Source: Epichloe hybrida (Eukaryota > Ascomycota > Sordariomycetes > Hypocreales > Clavicipitaceae). Taken from it: a DNA stretch of 64,000 nucleotides. Under the pieces are notes generated by a model, which ran no database searches, was not told where the DNA came from, and saw only the letters and a list, made by a program, of their open reading frames with translations. A program made the position numbers and the translations under genes. Below, one piece after another: positions 10,681-24,009 of this stretch (within the stretch, counting starts at the first letter, position 1; each line of letters opens with the position of its first letter). The stretch spans positions 2,418,001 through 2,482,000 of the forward strand of contig JAFEKR010000005.1 of NCBI GenBank assembly GCA_019022495.1, read 5' to 3'.

Positions 10681-13600
10681 ATTATAGCCCTTCTATTTAA
10701 CTAGGTATTTTTAATATCTCCTATTATAATAATATAATATAATTCTTTTGACTTTAAACTCCTACTTATTATCCGCAACGTGATCTCATAGCAAGGACAT
10801 ATCTTCTACGCTAGACAGGTCTCCTATAAATAGTTTAAGGTTAGTAATATTAAAGATATTATATAAACGCGTCCTAGGTAGCAGCTTTAATTAGTATATA
10901 AGCCTATAGGTACTAATTACCTTTTTAATTTTATAAGGGCCTAGGTACTTCACACTTAGCTTCCTACTAGGTTACTATAAGTTAATATTCTTTATAAATA
11001 ATAAAATATAGTAACCTATACTAAACTTTATTAGGGTTTACTTCTTATTATAGTGTTTTATATACTAGGCTTATAAGTTACTTAGGAGCTACTTAATTAC
11101 TATATATCTGTCTTTTAGCGTAATAGTATAAGTTTTTACCTAGTTATTTACTATAGGAATATCTATAATTACTTACTACAGTCCCCTAGGGTTATAGCCT
11201 TATAGCGCCTTAGCTAGGGTATAGCTATAAGTTAAATAAGCGCTTATATTATATATAAACTATACTATTAAAAGGTTATTAGCCTAATTAGTTTAGTTAA
11301 AGCAAGTAAAGGCTCTTAAATAGTACTCTAAAAATTAGTTTAGATATTCCATCTAACTATCTATTTATAGGTAAAATATAGTGCTTAGTCACTACTTAGT
11401 TATAATAAGATAGTAAAAGGTTATCTAAAACCCGCTAGTAAAGATTAAACTATAGTCTATAATAATACCCTCTAAAGCGCTATAATCCCTAAAAACGTAT
11501 TCTAAGAATATAGTAGCTAACCTATTACTAGTTATGCATGTTAAAACAGGGATATAAATACTATATTTTGTAAAACAGTCTATAATAACTAAGATTATAT
11601 TATAAGTCTAGTTTATGTTTTTTATAGGTAGTAGCCTTATAATAAAGTTTATTAATAATTCTTAAAAAGGATAATTAGGCACTAGCAACGTAGCTAGCTT
11701 ACTATAAGGTTTATAGTGCCTTAGCTTTAAAGTCTAGTAGCTTACGCAAGTTTATATATATAACTTAGTGTCTTTCTTTATTATTAGCTAGTAATACTAA
11801 CTTATAATCTAATAAAGGGTCTTACTAACTCCCTAGTAGCCCGCTACTAGGTTATTATAGGTAAGTAGTATAACTTCCTTTCTTATACTAACTAGAATAA
11901 AAACTCTATTCTTAAACATTAATAGCTTAGAGGGCTTAATAAACTATATTTATAACGCTTCTAGGTTACCGCTCTTAAGCAGCTTCCTCTAACCTATAGT
12001 AAAGTTATTACCTTACTATACTTAAAATAATATAACTTAAATTAAAGTCTCTAATTCTATATATATAGGGTAAGCGTCACATATAAACTTAAAAGAGGTT
12101 TACTAGACTACTTATATTCTTACTATCATACTACTATAATTAGCTAGCTTATAGTATACTTTTAGACTTATAGATAAATTATAGCTAAGTAGTATTTTAA
12201 GGGGGTGCTTACACTACTTACTAACTACTAACCTAGCTAGACTCCTAACCTATAGGCTTACTAGACTTATAAAAACATTAGAGAATATAGATAAAGCGTA
12301 ACCTTATTACTTATAATAAGTAAACCTAGTTAGCGTACTACTTATAGGCTTTATAGGACTATTAGGTTCCTTAATAATATAATAAAGTTATATTTTCTTA
12401 AAACCCTAGAGGCTTAAATAGCCCTTATAGCGCTCTTATAATAAACTATTAACTATACTAAGTAATATAACCTTAGGGCCTATAACTACACTATTATATA
12501 TATAACGCCCTTATTACTTAGTATTTAAAAACTTAGCTAAGAAGTTAGGTAGCTATAAGAATATAGCCTTTACCCTATGCCTCTTACTAATATAATCTAC
12601 TCTTCTTAATAGGGTATTAGTAAGGTTTAGCTTACTTATATAATATTTAATTCTGAAATTAAATAGATAAAGCTTATCTAATACTATTACCTACTTACTA
12701 GATAGCTTTAGCTTTATAGCTAGGTACTTATAATTTAGATAGTCTATAATAACTATAATCTAATAAGTTAAATACATAAGGTAATATCTCTAGGCTCAAA
12801 ATGCCTCTTAGATTGCTAATAACTTAGTATCTAGGGTTAAGTAGTAAAGTTTAATATTAGTTAACTTCCTTAAAAAATATACTACTAGGTACTAGCTACC
12901 TAGCACTAATATTATAAGTATAGCTCTAATTACATAACTAGATATGTTTATCTTTACTCTTAGTAAATAAAGTAAGTTAAAGTGCACTAAGATTAGTGCC
13001 TTCTAGAACTTCTTTTAGAGTTCTCTAAATACTATAAGTTTACTAAGCTTTAGCTTAAACTCTACTAGTTAAATACCCTTTAGATAGTTTATTAGTAAGA
13101 CTACTACCTTACTATACTATTTTATAAAGCATTAGTAAAACCTTATAAACCTAAGGAATAATTAAATATTAAACACACTACAGCGTATTAGCTAGGTTAT
13201 AATAGCTTTAACCCTTAATGGTTCTATCTTAATGCCTTTTTTAAATATAATAAACCCTAGGAATTTCACCTATAATACTAAAAATTAGCACTTCTTAAGG
13301 TTAATATAGAGATTCGTGTCTTAAAGTCACTCTAGTACCCTTTTAATATGCTTTATATATCTTATAGGGTTACTACTATATATTAGGATATTATTAAGGT
13401 AAATAATATAGAATTTATCTATAAGTCCCTTAAGAGCGTTGTTAATATATTCCTAAAAAGTAGCTAGCGCATTCACTAATCTAAATAGTATTATAACGTA
13501 CTTAAAGTGCCTATAGTAGTAATAGAACGCTATCTTCTACTCATTACCCTTATAGATATATAGCTAGTAGTATACCTCTTAGAGATCTAATAATATAAAA

Positions 13601-16497
13601 ACTTTTATACTTACTAGTTAATTAAGAATTTCGGAGATTAATAGTAAGGGGGCCTTATTTTTAATAGTAATTCTATTAAGACCCTTATAATTTACATAAA
13701 GCCTTAATTTCCCTAACTTTTTTAGGATAAATAAAATTAAGGCTCTAGCTAGGCTTATTAATCTTCTAATCTATCCTTTCTCCTATATACTTATAAGGTA
13801 CTCCCTAAGTACCTCTAGCTCTTTTTTTACTAGGTTATATATAAGTCCCTATAGTAGCTATTTCCCCTTTTCTAATTTAATTATATAAGTATAACCCCTA
13901 AGTTCTAGGAGCTTACTAGCTAAATCTTTTAAAAATATATCTATAAATTTTATATACTTCTCTAGGATCTCCTATTAGGGTATATTACTATCTATTTCTT
14001 ATATAAACGCTACTAGCTCCTTATAAAATACTACCTAGAGCGCTATTATACTTCTTAGTTTCTTTTTCTTTAAGGGCTAGATATTACCTATTACTATTAC
14101 TATAACTATATTATAAGTTAGGTTATTACTTACTATATCTCTTATTAGTAAAACTTTATTAGTATCCCTCTTTTTTATTTTAGGCTTAACTACTTTAACT
14201 TTTAGTAATACTAGTAATAGTATAATAAAAGACTACTTTACTACCTTATATAGTTATTACTTACTTAAAGTAAATATAATACATTCTTTAGTTATTAGAA
14301 ACCTCTAAAAACCTTACTTCTAGTCTATTACTATAGGTTTATACTCTAGGGTCTAGTCTATTTCTAAGAGTATTCCCTCTTCTATATTAGTAATGTAGTA
14401 GCTAACTTAGTAAACCTTTACATAGCCTATACTATCTTTTACCTTAACTAGTCTATATAAGATTCCTTAGTATAGGATCTTATCCTTACTTACGCTTTCT
14501 AGTATTACCTTTACTTTCTCTATATTCTTCTAATTCTATTTTAATAATAATTTAGGGTAAATTATTAAATACTCTATACCTATATTAAATAGCGCTAGCA
14601 CTACTAACTAGTAGTTATCTTACTATAGGGATACTTATATCCTTATTCTTTTATCTATAGGTTTCTCTATAGTAAGACTATTATCCTCGGCTTACGCTAA
14701 ACTAATTAGAATTTTATTTAGGTCTAAAGATTTATTACTACTATTTTTATATTTCTTAGTAGTATACTTACTACTCTTATAAATTAAGTAGTCTACTACT
14801 TTATATCTATTTACGCTATATCTAGGGCTACTATATTTATAGTATTTAAATAGCTTCTAGCCTATACCTTATTATTAGGAACCTTACTTTAAGTTATCTA
14901 TAGGGGAGCTAAAGTATTATCTCTTATTATTCCTACCCTCTTTATTATAGCTTCTATTATAACTCTTTATTATAGATATTATTATAACTTTAGCTTTTTT
15001 ACCTTAGCCTTATAAATAGCTTTAAGATATAGGGAACTCCTAGCTAACTATATACTACCTTATAGTATTATTTAAGCTATTTAGAAATATTACTATTCTT
15101 AATTATAAGAGAATCTAGTTAAGTAATTTAGCTTCTACCTTTATCTAAAGTCTTAGAAAAGATTAGAATAATTAATTATACTTTTACCTAAGGTTTAGTA
15201 GCATTCTAGTAGCTTCTAAGCACCTTACGTCTTTATCTATTACGCTAGTATTTAGCTAAGATATAAATCTATCCTAGGTATAGAATATATAGTCAACTAT
15301 CCTATTTACTATTATATAACATATCTATTATTACTTTATATTATTAGCTAGGTAGCTACTAGTATACATTACCTTTATCCTATTATCCTAGAAGGTTCTT
15401 AGGTCTAACTAGAATAGTATATTTAAATCTTATAGGTATACCTATAGGTTCTTATAAGTATCTCCTTTATATATAGGTACCTTATACTATATTTTTATAA
15501 AGCTTTATAGGTATATGCTTATTATAAACTTACTATTAGGTAGGAAACCTAGGAATATAGGATTTATTAGTATATTTATCTAAGGGGTAATTATAGGTCT
15601 TCTACCTAATCTAGCTAATTATAGGTTTACTTCTATTTCTTTAAGCTATACTTCTATTTCTAAGATCTCTTATCTTATATAAGTATTATATAGCTAGGCT
15701 TATATAACCTTATATTACCTTTATAGCTAGTCTAGATTATTATTATTTCTAAATCTAGGGTTATAATATTAGTTAGGTAGTGTTTACTATACCTTATTAT
15801 ATTCTATAGTTAAAGTGTTTAGGTTATTACTTAGGTACTATAAGTTTAGGGCTTCCTTACTAGGTAATATAAGTATATTCTAAGTAAATATCCTATAGCT
15901 GCTTTATATTTAAATCTAGCTAATAGTTTATTTTCCTAAAAGGGTTTAAGAGTTTAACTTATTATAACTATAGTAAGAGAGATATAAATAAAGTAAAGGC
16001 TAAGGTTCTTAGTTATAGCTAGGGAGCTACTACTTAGGGGTAAGTATATAAAGGTCTTAAACTCTAACCTTCTATATCTCTTCTAAGTAGTTCTTATCTA
16101 AATACCCTACTATATGCATATAGCTATCTAGTAGCTACTTAGTTATCCGCGCAGGCTAAGGCTTACCTGAGGGCTCTATTATGTGACTGTTCTGTCCGCG
16201 ACTCCCTGGCCTCCGTGCTCCTAACAGTTCTAGTGGATTAGGTTATTCTCCCCCTTATATTACTCTTAGGTAGCTAGTAGGAGAAGCTTTAGAATTATAA
16301 GAATAAAGGGATAGCTAGGTAAGAGGTATAAGGGCGTTTATATATTAACTAAAGCTTACTAGGTCTAAGTGTGTTATGCGTGTAAGTTACTAACTTATAG
16401 CTAGTGACTTGCTAGTGTTACGTAAACCTAGCCCTAGGGCGTGGTGCGCTTGCCTAGTGGTGCGCTAGCGCGCTAGTGTTATGAGTGGGGCCTCACA
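10681..16497 (-). mobile_element. Gypsy retrotransposon relic, minus strand, RIP-mutated
   Basis: Read on the minus strand, the start at 16497 is TGTGAGGCCC, which looks like an LTR start. Then come a gag/leader part, a zinc-knuckle-like region near 14800-14950, protease, reverse transcriptase (~13900-13400, with ISEILN and LDL-EVYY-L style motifs), RNase H, integrase (~12000-11000) and an integrase C-terminus (RPSRKLSVKYLGPYKI-like near 10905-10985). The end at ~10700 has a chromodomain-type YLVK-KGY and is cut by the Copia A LTR at 10680. No second LTR is present. The upstream junction at 16498 is inside the reverse transcriptase of Copia C. A less mutated pocket lies at ~16150-16230. Class and orientation are clear; internal boundaries are approximate. 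Confidence 0.75.
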
Positions 16498-19400
16498 GTA
16501 ATCATATTATTTTCAAGAGTAATAATACTACTATTAAAGGTTAGTAGGTTCCCTATAGAAAGGATTTGCTTTAGTTTAGTAGTAAAAGAAGTAGCTTTTA
16601 ATTAATCTTCCTCTTATTAAGAGAACTTATAGTTAGATAGTCTAATTATATTATTAGTTTACATCCCTATATATGCAAAGGTTAGGTTTTTCTTTGTCAT
16701 TACAAGCAGGCACAGGTTAAACGTAAAGGTTATTATCTAGAGCATTTCTTTATAGTAATAATAATACATTACTTACTAGTAGGTGCTAGCTTCTATAATA
16801 CTATATAGAGGCTTAATTACTTATATTATTATATCTATAGGGTATAGGTAATGGATTTAGATAAGGATTTAGGCTAGGGTTATATAACTAAGAAGCGTTT
16901 GTGCTTATATATAAGCCTATATAATATTACAAAGCTAGAGGATAAGGACTAGTAATAATAACACAGGTGTTATCGCGAGGATTAATTACTAGCTAGCTTA
17001 TTGGATTATTAGGGCCTGTGTGAGGATTGCTAGTTTTTCCTTATTACTATAACCTTAGATAACAAGCCTTAACTTCTTGTATAGATTTGTTGTCTTACCC
17101 TTTACCTTATTAATAATATAGGAATTAAAAATTCAAACTTTATTATACTCTCTTTTATTATACTTAATAAACTTGAATACGCCTTGTTTAATTAAAGTAT
17201 TAATCTTAGCTTTAGTAAATAGTTTAAAGGGTTAGCTAGGGGTCTTAATGATTCCTTCCTTATATAATTAGATTATAAGCTTAAGGTTAGAGCTTTCCTT
17301 AGCTAATAGAAAGATATTAGTCTTGTCTTTTATTTAATCTATATAATTAATATTAGATATAATAATAGGAGGGTTCTTCTAAGGTTTACTAGGTCCTTGC
17401 CTTAGGGGATTAATATGAGGGGTAGCTATAGGCTATAGGGAGGTATCTTAGTTCTTTATGCTCTTAGGAGGTCTCTCTTTATTAGGATCTTTATAAAAAG
17501 GCCTAATAGATATTAATCTAAAGGCTTTAGGGCCTTAAGGGAGCTTAAGAGTATAGGTCTTGCTTTCTATAGCTAATAGCTTATAGGGGCTTACCTATTC
17601 CTTACCTTCGCGCCACACACGCATAAGTAATCCTAGTAGGAGGTTAATAGTTATAGAGGTATTAGGACTATTTCTTATAGTAAGGGTATTACTAACTTTC
17701 TATTAGGCATAAATACGCTTAACTTCCTTTATTACTAGTTAGATTATAAGGGCTTGCTACGTAATATCTAGTAATAGAGGTAATTCCTTAACTATATAAG
17801 AATACACGCTAAAAATAAGGACTATTAGCATAAGACTATTTAATCCTATAGTGTTATTTATAGCTTTAACTACTATTTATAACACCACAGGCTCTAGTGT
17901 TATTAGGCATTCCTATCTAATAATATTATAAGCTCTTTAGAGCAGCCTATAATATTACTTAACCTTACTAATGCTATAGTAAGCCTTAAGAGGAATGTCT
18001 TTAATCTTAATTACTATTAATAATATAAGCTACTTAAATTCCTTACCTCTAAAGGTTATTCTAGTATCTATAATAATTAAATCTAGGGGGCCTAGATAGA
18101 TGTTAATCTAGTAAAGATAAAGTGCTTCCTATATAGTCTTTATAAAGATATCTTTAATAAATCTAGCTATATTAAAGGATATAGCTATATTAATAACTTA
18201 TAAAATAGGGTGGTTACTATTAAGATATATTATATTTATAATAATTTTGTAATTATAGGCGCATTTATCCTAAAGAGTGAATTTAAATTGATATAGGCTA
18301 TTTACATGTAATTAGCACTACTAGTAAACCTTAGTTAGCTTCTTAATAGCTTTAAACTTAACCTTATACCCTAATTTTCGTAGTAAATTATAAAGATATT
18401 AAACTAAAGGGTATTTAAAGCGTTAATGTAATTAGCAAAGCTTAATCTCTATAAGATAACTCTAAGTAACACTTTCTTCTTTATTAAGAAGTATTTATAT
18501 ATACGCCTATTTACGTATAATAGGAACCTTAATATTCCCTTACTATAGAATGTTCTCTAATATATAGAAATTAATCTTTAGGTAGGTTATATTATTAAGG
18601 TATAAGAGAAAGGGAGTGTTTATAGGGATTACCTTAACTAAATAGAGTTAGTACTTTAATTAATCTAAGTACCTTAATTAGTTCTTTAGGGCTAAACTTA
18701 ATCTTTATCTTCCTAGTATTTAACTTATTAAGTATAATAGTTAGTATTACACTTTATAAAGCTAAGAATTAAGGGTAGCTTACTAATAAACATCCCGCGG
18801 CACCTATATTAGCTATAATACCTTTAAAGGTTCTAGATAAATATTATCCTTTAAGTGTAAATACGCTTAGTGCCTTATCTAGTTTCTAAAGATTAAATAG
18901 ATCCTTCTTAGCTAGAGCATAAGTTATTGCTTTACTAGCGAGAATCTTAGTGGTTATATAGCTATTATAGGTAGTCCTATATGTAAAGAAGCTTATAGGC
19001 ACTTAGCTATTATTATCTTCTTTACTAAAACTAAGTTCTATTAGGTATTAGTTAATATTATTATCTTTAGCTAACTTAGGATTATTATTACCTTTATACT
19101 ATATTAGGAATATATTATATAAAGAAGCTATTAAGTCTATGTAAGAGTGGTTCTTAAATTATTAGAATACCTTCTTCTAGTCTTTATCTAAGTGTTTAGT
19201 TAACTAATAACTTTCTTTACTATATATATAATACTTTTTTAAGCGTTAAGGTTTGCTCTTTAATAAGGGTTAACTATACTAGGCTTCCTTACCTTTTTTA
19301 TTATACTTATAGTTAGTCTAAAAGTATTCCTTAGTACTAGCTTCTATAAGGAACTACTACTAATTAATTAAAGCTTTAGATTTACTAATTAATATCCTTA

Positions 19401-21548
19401 TCTATTTATAAAAGTATTAGAGGTTAATAGGAGGATTAATAATATAAGCCTTATATTCTAGGATTCCTTTATAGGTATTTAGAATCTAACTATAGAGGTC
19501 TAATTCTAACTAGGATCTATAAGGATTTACCCTCTAGAGATTTAAAAGCTTTATTATAAGGTCTTTAAAGTATTTAATCTTTAATTTACTAGGGTTCTCT
19601 TAGATAATTATAAGTAGCTATAACCTTCCTTATAATAGATAGTTCTTTTAATATATATTATCTATCTTAAACTTTTACCTAATCCTATAGATAAGAGTTA
19701 GGAGATCTTAGGGGTCTCCTTAGCCTAAAAGGTTCTCTAAGAAGTACTAGAGAGGTCTTTCTTTTAGTATAAACTTAAAACTATAGCCTAACTATTCTTA
19801 TATAATTCCTAGTATCTTATACTTCCTTTAATAGGTTAAGAGCTTAATATTAAGAATATTATACTCCCTAGCACTATACTTAATACTCTTATTACTATAG
19901 AACTTATTAAGATTAAGTAATTACTTTAATAAGAGTTAGCTTATTTCTTAAGGGGGAATAGGGATAATTAAATTTTATAAAATAAGTACTATAGTCCTAG
20001 ACTATAGAGGGGGATTATAATATCTTACTATAGGAAGGGAAGTAAGGGGGGTCTAGGGTTATAATTAAGGGCTTATAATAGGGGGATTACCTTTACTATT
20101 ATGCCTTTACCTTATACTTAGTATACTTAGGGATTAGTATAATAGAATCTAGGAATAGAATAGAAGTAATTATAGTAGTTAAGGGGATTAGGGATAATAT
20201 AAAGTAATTAGTTACTTTAGTTAATCTCTAAAAGAAAGGATACTAATAGGAAGGAGGTCTTTATAGAAGTCCTTCTTTACTATTTATCTCTTAAAGGGTA
20301 AATACTTTCTAGTAACTTCCTAAATTTCTTTTTCTTTCTAGTTATAAAATCTATTATAGTTAATAATATCTTTAAGTAAGATTACTATCTTATAGTAACT
20401 CTATAGGTTTATATAAATACTACTAAAGAAAAGAAAGTCTTAAAGGCTTTTTATAGCTTTAGGATTTACTACTTAGAATATCTCTTATCTTTATTCTCTA
20501 AAGTTATTACTAAAGATAGTAAATAAGGTTTATAGGTATAGGTTCTTATATTTATAAGTTACTTTCTTAATAAGAATCTAAGCTATAAGTTCCTTAGGGG
20601 TAGTGTTTACTTTAAGATTAAATAATTCCTTATTCTCTAGTGCTTATTATATAATATACTAGTGTAAATTAAGGGATATATAGCTAAGGAGGTAAGATAT
20701 AACTTATAGATTAGCTTCTCTTTTAGTATCCTTAGGGGGGGGGGGTATATTTATAATTAGAGGGAATATCTTAAGCTCTAGATCTCTCTAGTTAATCTTA
20801 CTATTTTACTATAATATTAGTAGTAAATAAGGGGATAAGGGAAATAGAGAATTAATAAAAGTCTAAAGGATTATAAGTAAAGCTATTATCTTTACCCCTT
20901 AGTAAGTTTAATTAAAGAATTAAGGATAGGTTAAGTTAGTTACTAACTAGGCCTTAATTATTTAATAAACATGCTTCTAAGGGTTTATTTATATATAGAC
21001 ATACTAATTAAATAAATAAAGATAGGTTAGGTTAGTTACTAACTAGGCCTTAATTAAGTTAATAAGCTTAGATTTAGTATAAAGCTAGTTATAGTTACTT
21101 AAGGTAAAAGGAAAGCTAAAATATACTTCTTCCTTAGTATATTTAGTATCTTAAAGTAGCACTTTCTTTTTTATAAGGTAAGTCCTTAATACTAATACCT
21201 CTTCTATAAACCTTACTAATTTATAGTATTTATAAAGATAACTACTAATTAGTATTAGTATTTATAGAATACTATTAACCTATAAGTAAGGTTTTTAGGG
21301 TAAACTAAAGTGCATGTAATTATTATATATTCTAGTCTATCTAAGCAAGTAAAAGAGGGATTAAATAGAAGTAAAGAGAGTATACTATTTATTATAGGAA
21401 AAGAGGCCTTAATTAGGGTTATTAGCGAAGAGGCTATATATACTAATGCTAATCGCGGCGCGGTTAGGCTAGACACATAGGTCCGCGACGCAACACGCCT
21501 AGCTAATCAAAGGCGCGCACCCTTGTTAATATCATGCTTGTTCTAACA
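16498..21548 (-). mobile_element. Copia retrotransposon C, minus strand, truncated in reverse transcriptase
   Basis: On the minus strand the order is 5' LTR (21548-21253), gag-like sequence (~21100-19600), protease and pre-integrase part (~18850-18500; a DIGAAG-like protease core is readable as NIGAAG), integrase (~18400-17500) and the first part of reverse transcriptase. It stops at the codons reading FNSSIITLENNM where the Gypsy begins at 16497. The RNase H end and 3' LTR are missing. Frames are full of TAA and TAG stops. The LTR-gag part recurs at 38767-40708. A G run lies at ~20737-20747. Confidence 0.78.
21253..21548 (-). repeat. 5' LTR of Copia C
   Basis: A 296-bp LTR that on the minus strand starts TGTTAGAACA and ends in TACTAATA, followed by the CTAATTAGTAGTTA leader shared with elements D and F. 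Its near-identical partner lies at 40414-40708. A GC-rich patch survives at ~21450-21515. Confidence 0.75.
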
Positions 21549-22853
21549 CATTAGGATAAAGCTATTAATTTAATAGGGATTATTATAGGGGTTTTTATAA
21601 AGGTTTATGTAGTCTTTAAGGTTAGGGAAGGTGGATTTCTAGGGTAGGTTATTAGGGTGGTTAATATTAAGGCTTTAGGGGTTTAGAAGATTATAGTCTC
21701 TCTTATAATCTCTCCTATAACTAAAGAGGCATTAAAGTTTAATAAAGCACTTCTTTAAGGGATACTAGGATTAAATATCCTAGGCCTTGCTTAATAAGGA
21801 CGCTATAATCTTATAGAGAATTATGTAATTCTCTAATAACTTCCTTTATAGCCCTTTTAAAGGTGTCTTTAGACTAGCCTTTAAAGTCTTCTTAGAATAA
21901 TTCCTATAGGTTATTATCTATCTAACCTTAATACTTACTAAGGTTAATAAATCTTATAATATAGTTATTAAGCTTAAGCTATGTAGTAGTCTTTAGATTT
22001 AGCTTAATAAATTCTTTCTAATTACTTAAGAAGTTATAAGTAAGCTATTAAAGATATAAGGGTAACTTATGCTCTTAGGGTCTTTTAGGGGTAACAGTTA
22101 GAGCCTTACTATTACTAGTAGCCTTTGCTCTTATGGAAGGTCTAGATTTATTTACTATCTTTAACTATAAAAGGAATATTACTAATTTATTATTTTTACT
22201 ACTAATTAAGCTCCTATGTTTACTTATTACTATTATAAGGGTCTTCTTTTATACTTTAGGAGTGTTATTACTTTAATAAAATTAGAAGATTATGAAAATA
22301 GGAAAAATAGAAGAAAAAGTAGTAAAAGTAGTAATAAGAATAAATTAATAAGGATAAATAAAGCAATAGAAGTGCTATAAGTAACTAGAAAATAATAAGA
22401 AAAGTAATAAGGGAATAATAAGAATTACTACTTCCTATTTTTTATAAAAAGGAGAGAAGGAGGTAATCTCTCTCTCTTACTAATAAGCATAGGGTAAATA
22501 GCACTAAGAGTAAAGGGGTAAAAAATAAGTAGTAAATACTTGTGAGGGGAGATTAAAGGTTTGTTAGAAGGTAATGTGTTAAAAGGAATTTATAGGTGTA
22601 TTAGCTAGCTTAGCTAAGGTTATTTAATATTAGGTTTAAAATAAATACCTTATAGCAATAGATTTAGTTAGTTAGTTAGTTTTCTTATAATAGACAATAA
22701 ACTTAAAAATTAATAGTAATATCCTAGATAAATATAATAAAGTTATATCCCTTAGCCTAAGGGTTAATAGATTAATTCCTTAGAAGCCTAATAAGCCTAT
22801 AACTAGGATTCTAGTCTCTTCCTTTAGCACACTTATGTAGTTATACCTCTTTA
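21549..22853 (-). mobile_element. Copia retrotransposon D, inner (gag) segment
   Basis: A minus-strand Copia 5' leader and gag relic, similar to the same region of element F. The stretch around GTGTGCTAAAGGAAG and the TATAAGAAAACTAACTAACT motif match F near 28855-28995. It is separated from its own LTR (38331-38766) by element E, whose TSD CTTTA sits at 22849-22853 and 38216-38220. On its left it abuts the LTR of Copia C. Confidence 0.7.
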
Positions 22854-22928
22854 TGTTAAAAATAAGACCTATTTTTAGCCCTTTTCTAGTTAAAGAACCT
22901 TCTTATTACTAGCTTGCTTTGCAAGTCT

Positions 22929-23004
22929 GACAGCTGCACTGCAGCTGTCAACGGTCGCGAGGGCAGCTGTCAATGACTGTGTCGCAGCTGTTAACAGCTG
23001 CGAC
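22929..23004. promoter_or_regulatory. Palindrome cluster with repeated CAGCTG in the LTR of Copia E
   Basis: Inverted arms GACAGCTGC/GCAGCTGTC with a 3-nt spacer lie at 22929-22949, a further CAGCTG lies near 22964, and a 24-bp perfect palindrome centred on TTAA lies at 22981-23004. CAGCTG is an E-box core. Because the position is early in the LTR (U3-like), a transcriptional or hairpin role is plausible but unproven. Confidence 0.5.
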
Positions 23005-23090
23005 CGACCGTGTGGATAACTAATTAGTTAATTACGTTATGGCTGCAAGTGTAGCTATAACCACGATACTAGTAATTAGGTAAGCTAGGG

Positions 23091-23115
23091 TGACGTAAGC
23101 TAGGGTGACGTAAGC
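23091..23115 (+). promoter_or_regulatory. Two CRE/bZIP-like sites (TGACGTAAGC) in the E LTR
   Basis: TGACGTAAGC occurs at 23091-23100 and 23106-23115 within a 15-bp direct repeat. TGACGTAA fits known CREB/ATF and GCN4-family bZIP sites. The second copy is kept in the 3' LTR near 35666-35675, while the first has become TAACGTAAGC there. Binding is inferred. Confidence 0.45.
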
Positions 23116-23677
23116 AGGTTACCCTACACATAACTTACCCTATAGCTATCTTTAATAACGATTTTCTCTTTATCTAGAGGTTATACAAAAGTTTTACATA
23201 TAGTAAATTAAAGCTTAAAGATAGGGCTTTCTCTTTATGTAAGGTTATTTTTTAGACTAAAAGTTAGTACATACGGGTTGCTAGCTAGTATAGTAGTAAG
23301 TTGATTTTTTGGTTTTTGCATACAAATGAATTTTGCGGAAAATCAAAAGTGGCCTGTAAGACCCCGTTAGCGGCCCGGATCCACCAATACGGTTAGTAAG
23401 TCTATGAGAGAAAGAAGATCTTTTTAACTAGCTAGATAGCTAGTTCTCTTAACTAACAATAGCCGCATTGCCTGTACAACGTATCTAAAATCAATTCTAT
23501 TACTCTATAAGATATCATAAAAGTAATCTAAATTGAATTCTATTAGTTAATAACTACCACAACCTTCCGTTACGTTGCGTTAATTGATTTAACGTTATAG
23601 CCCTATTAGTCCCTAACTGTAGAGCTTGCACCCGTATAGCTGTTGCTAGCTGGTAACTAGCTCCCTACATTTCAATA

Positions 23678-23700
23678 GGTTATAAGCCCGGCTCTATCAC
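23678..23700 (+). other. Candidate primer binding site of Copia E (half-tRNA type)
   Basis: Directly after the LTR comes GGTTATAAGCCCGG. It is complementary, with one G-to-A difference, to the anticodon-stem region expected of initiator tRNA-Met (GGGCUCAUAACC-like). Copia of Drosophila and several fungal Copia elements prime from such an internal tRNA-Met cut. The match is to remembered tRNA features, not to a tRNA in this window. Confidence 0.5.
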
Positions 23701-23734
23701 TATAGATTCCTTTTAGGTCACTTTGTGTACGATT

Positions 23735-23983
23735 ACAGAAGACTTCCCTTCTATAAAGAAGGAAGGACCTGCAAGAAAGAAGCTTTTCCCTTCTATAAAA
23801 AGGAATTAATTATAGCTACAGAAGACTTCCCTTCTATAAAAAAGGAAGGATCTGTGAGATAGAAGCTTTTTCCCTTCTATAAAAGGAATAAATTTCAAAT
23901 ACAGAAGACTTCCCTTCTATAAAAAAAAGGAAGGACCCGCGAGATAGAAGCTTTTCCCTTCTATAAAAAGGAAAATTAATACT
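23735..23983 (+). repeat. Triple 83-bp tandem repeat in the leader of Copia E
   Basis: Units start with ACAGAAGACTTCCCTTCTAT at 23735, 23818 and 23901, an exact 83-bp spacing. Each unit holds CCTTC...GAAGG and CCCTTCTATAAAAAGG-type inverted arms, so each can fold into two small hairpins. It lies between primer site and gag, where packaging or translation signals usually lie. Confidence 0.8.
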
Positions 23984-24009
23984 AAAGGAAAGGGAAAGGG
24001 ACCTATAAT

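Larger units (their letters stand above)
22854..23677 (+). repeat. 5' LTR of Copia E (824 bp)
   Basis: Starts TGTTAAAAAT and ends TTCAATA; the expected terminal CA is TA, a likely RIP change. Subtracting the inserted element and one TSD copy, the 3' LTR is also exactly 824 bp. Differences between the two are almost all transitions. Confidence 0.9.
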
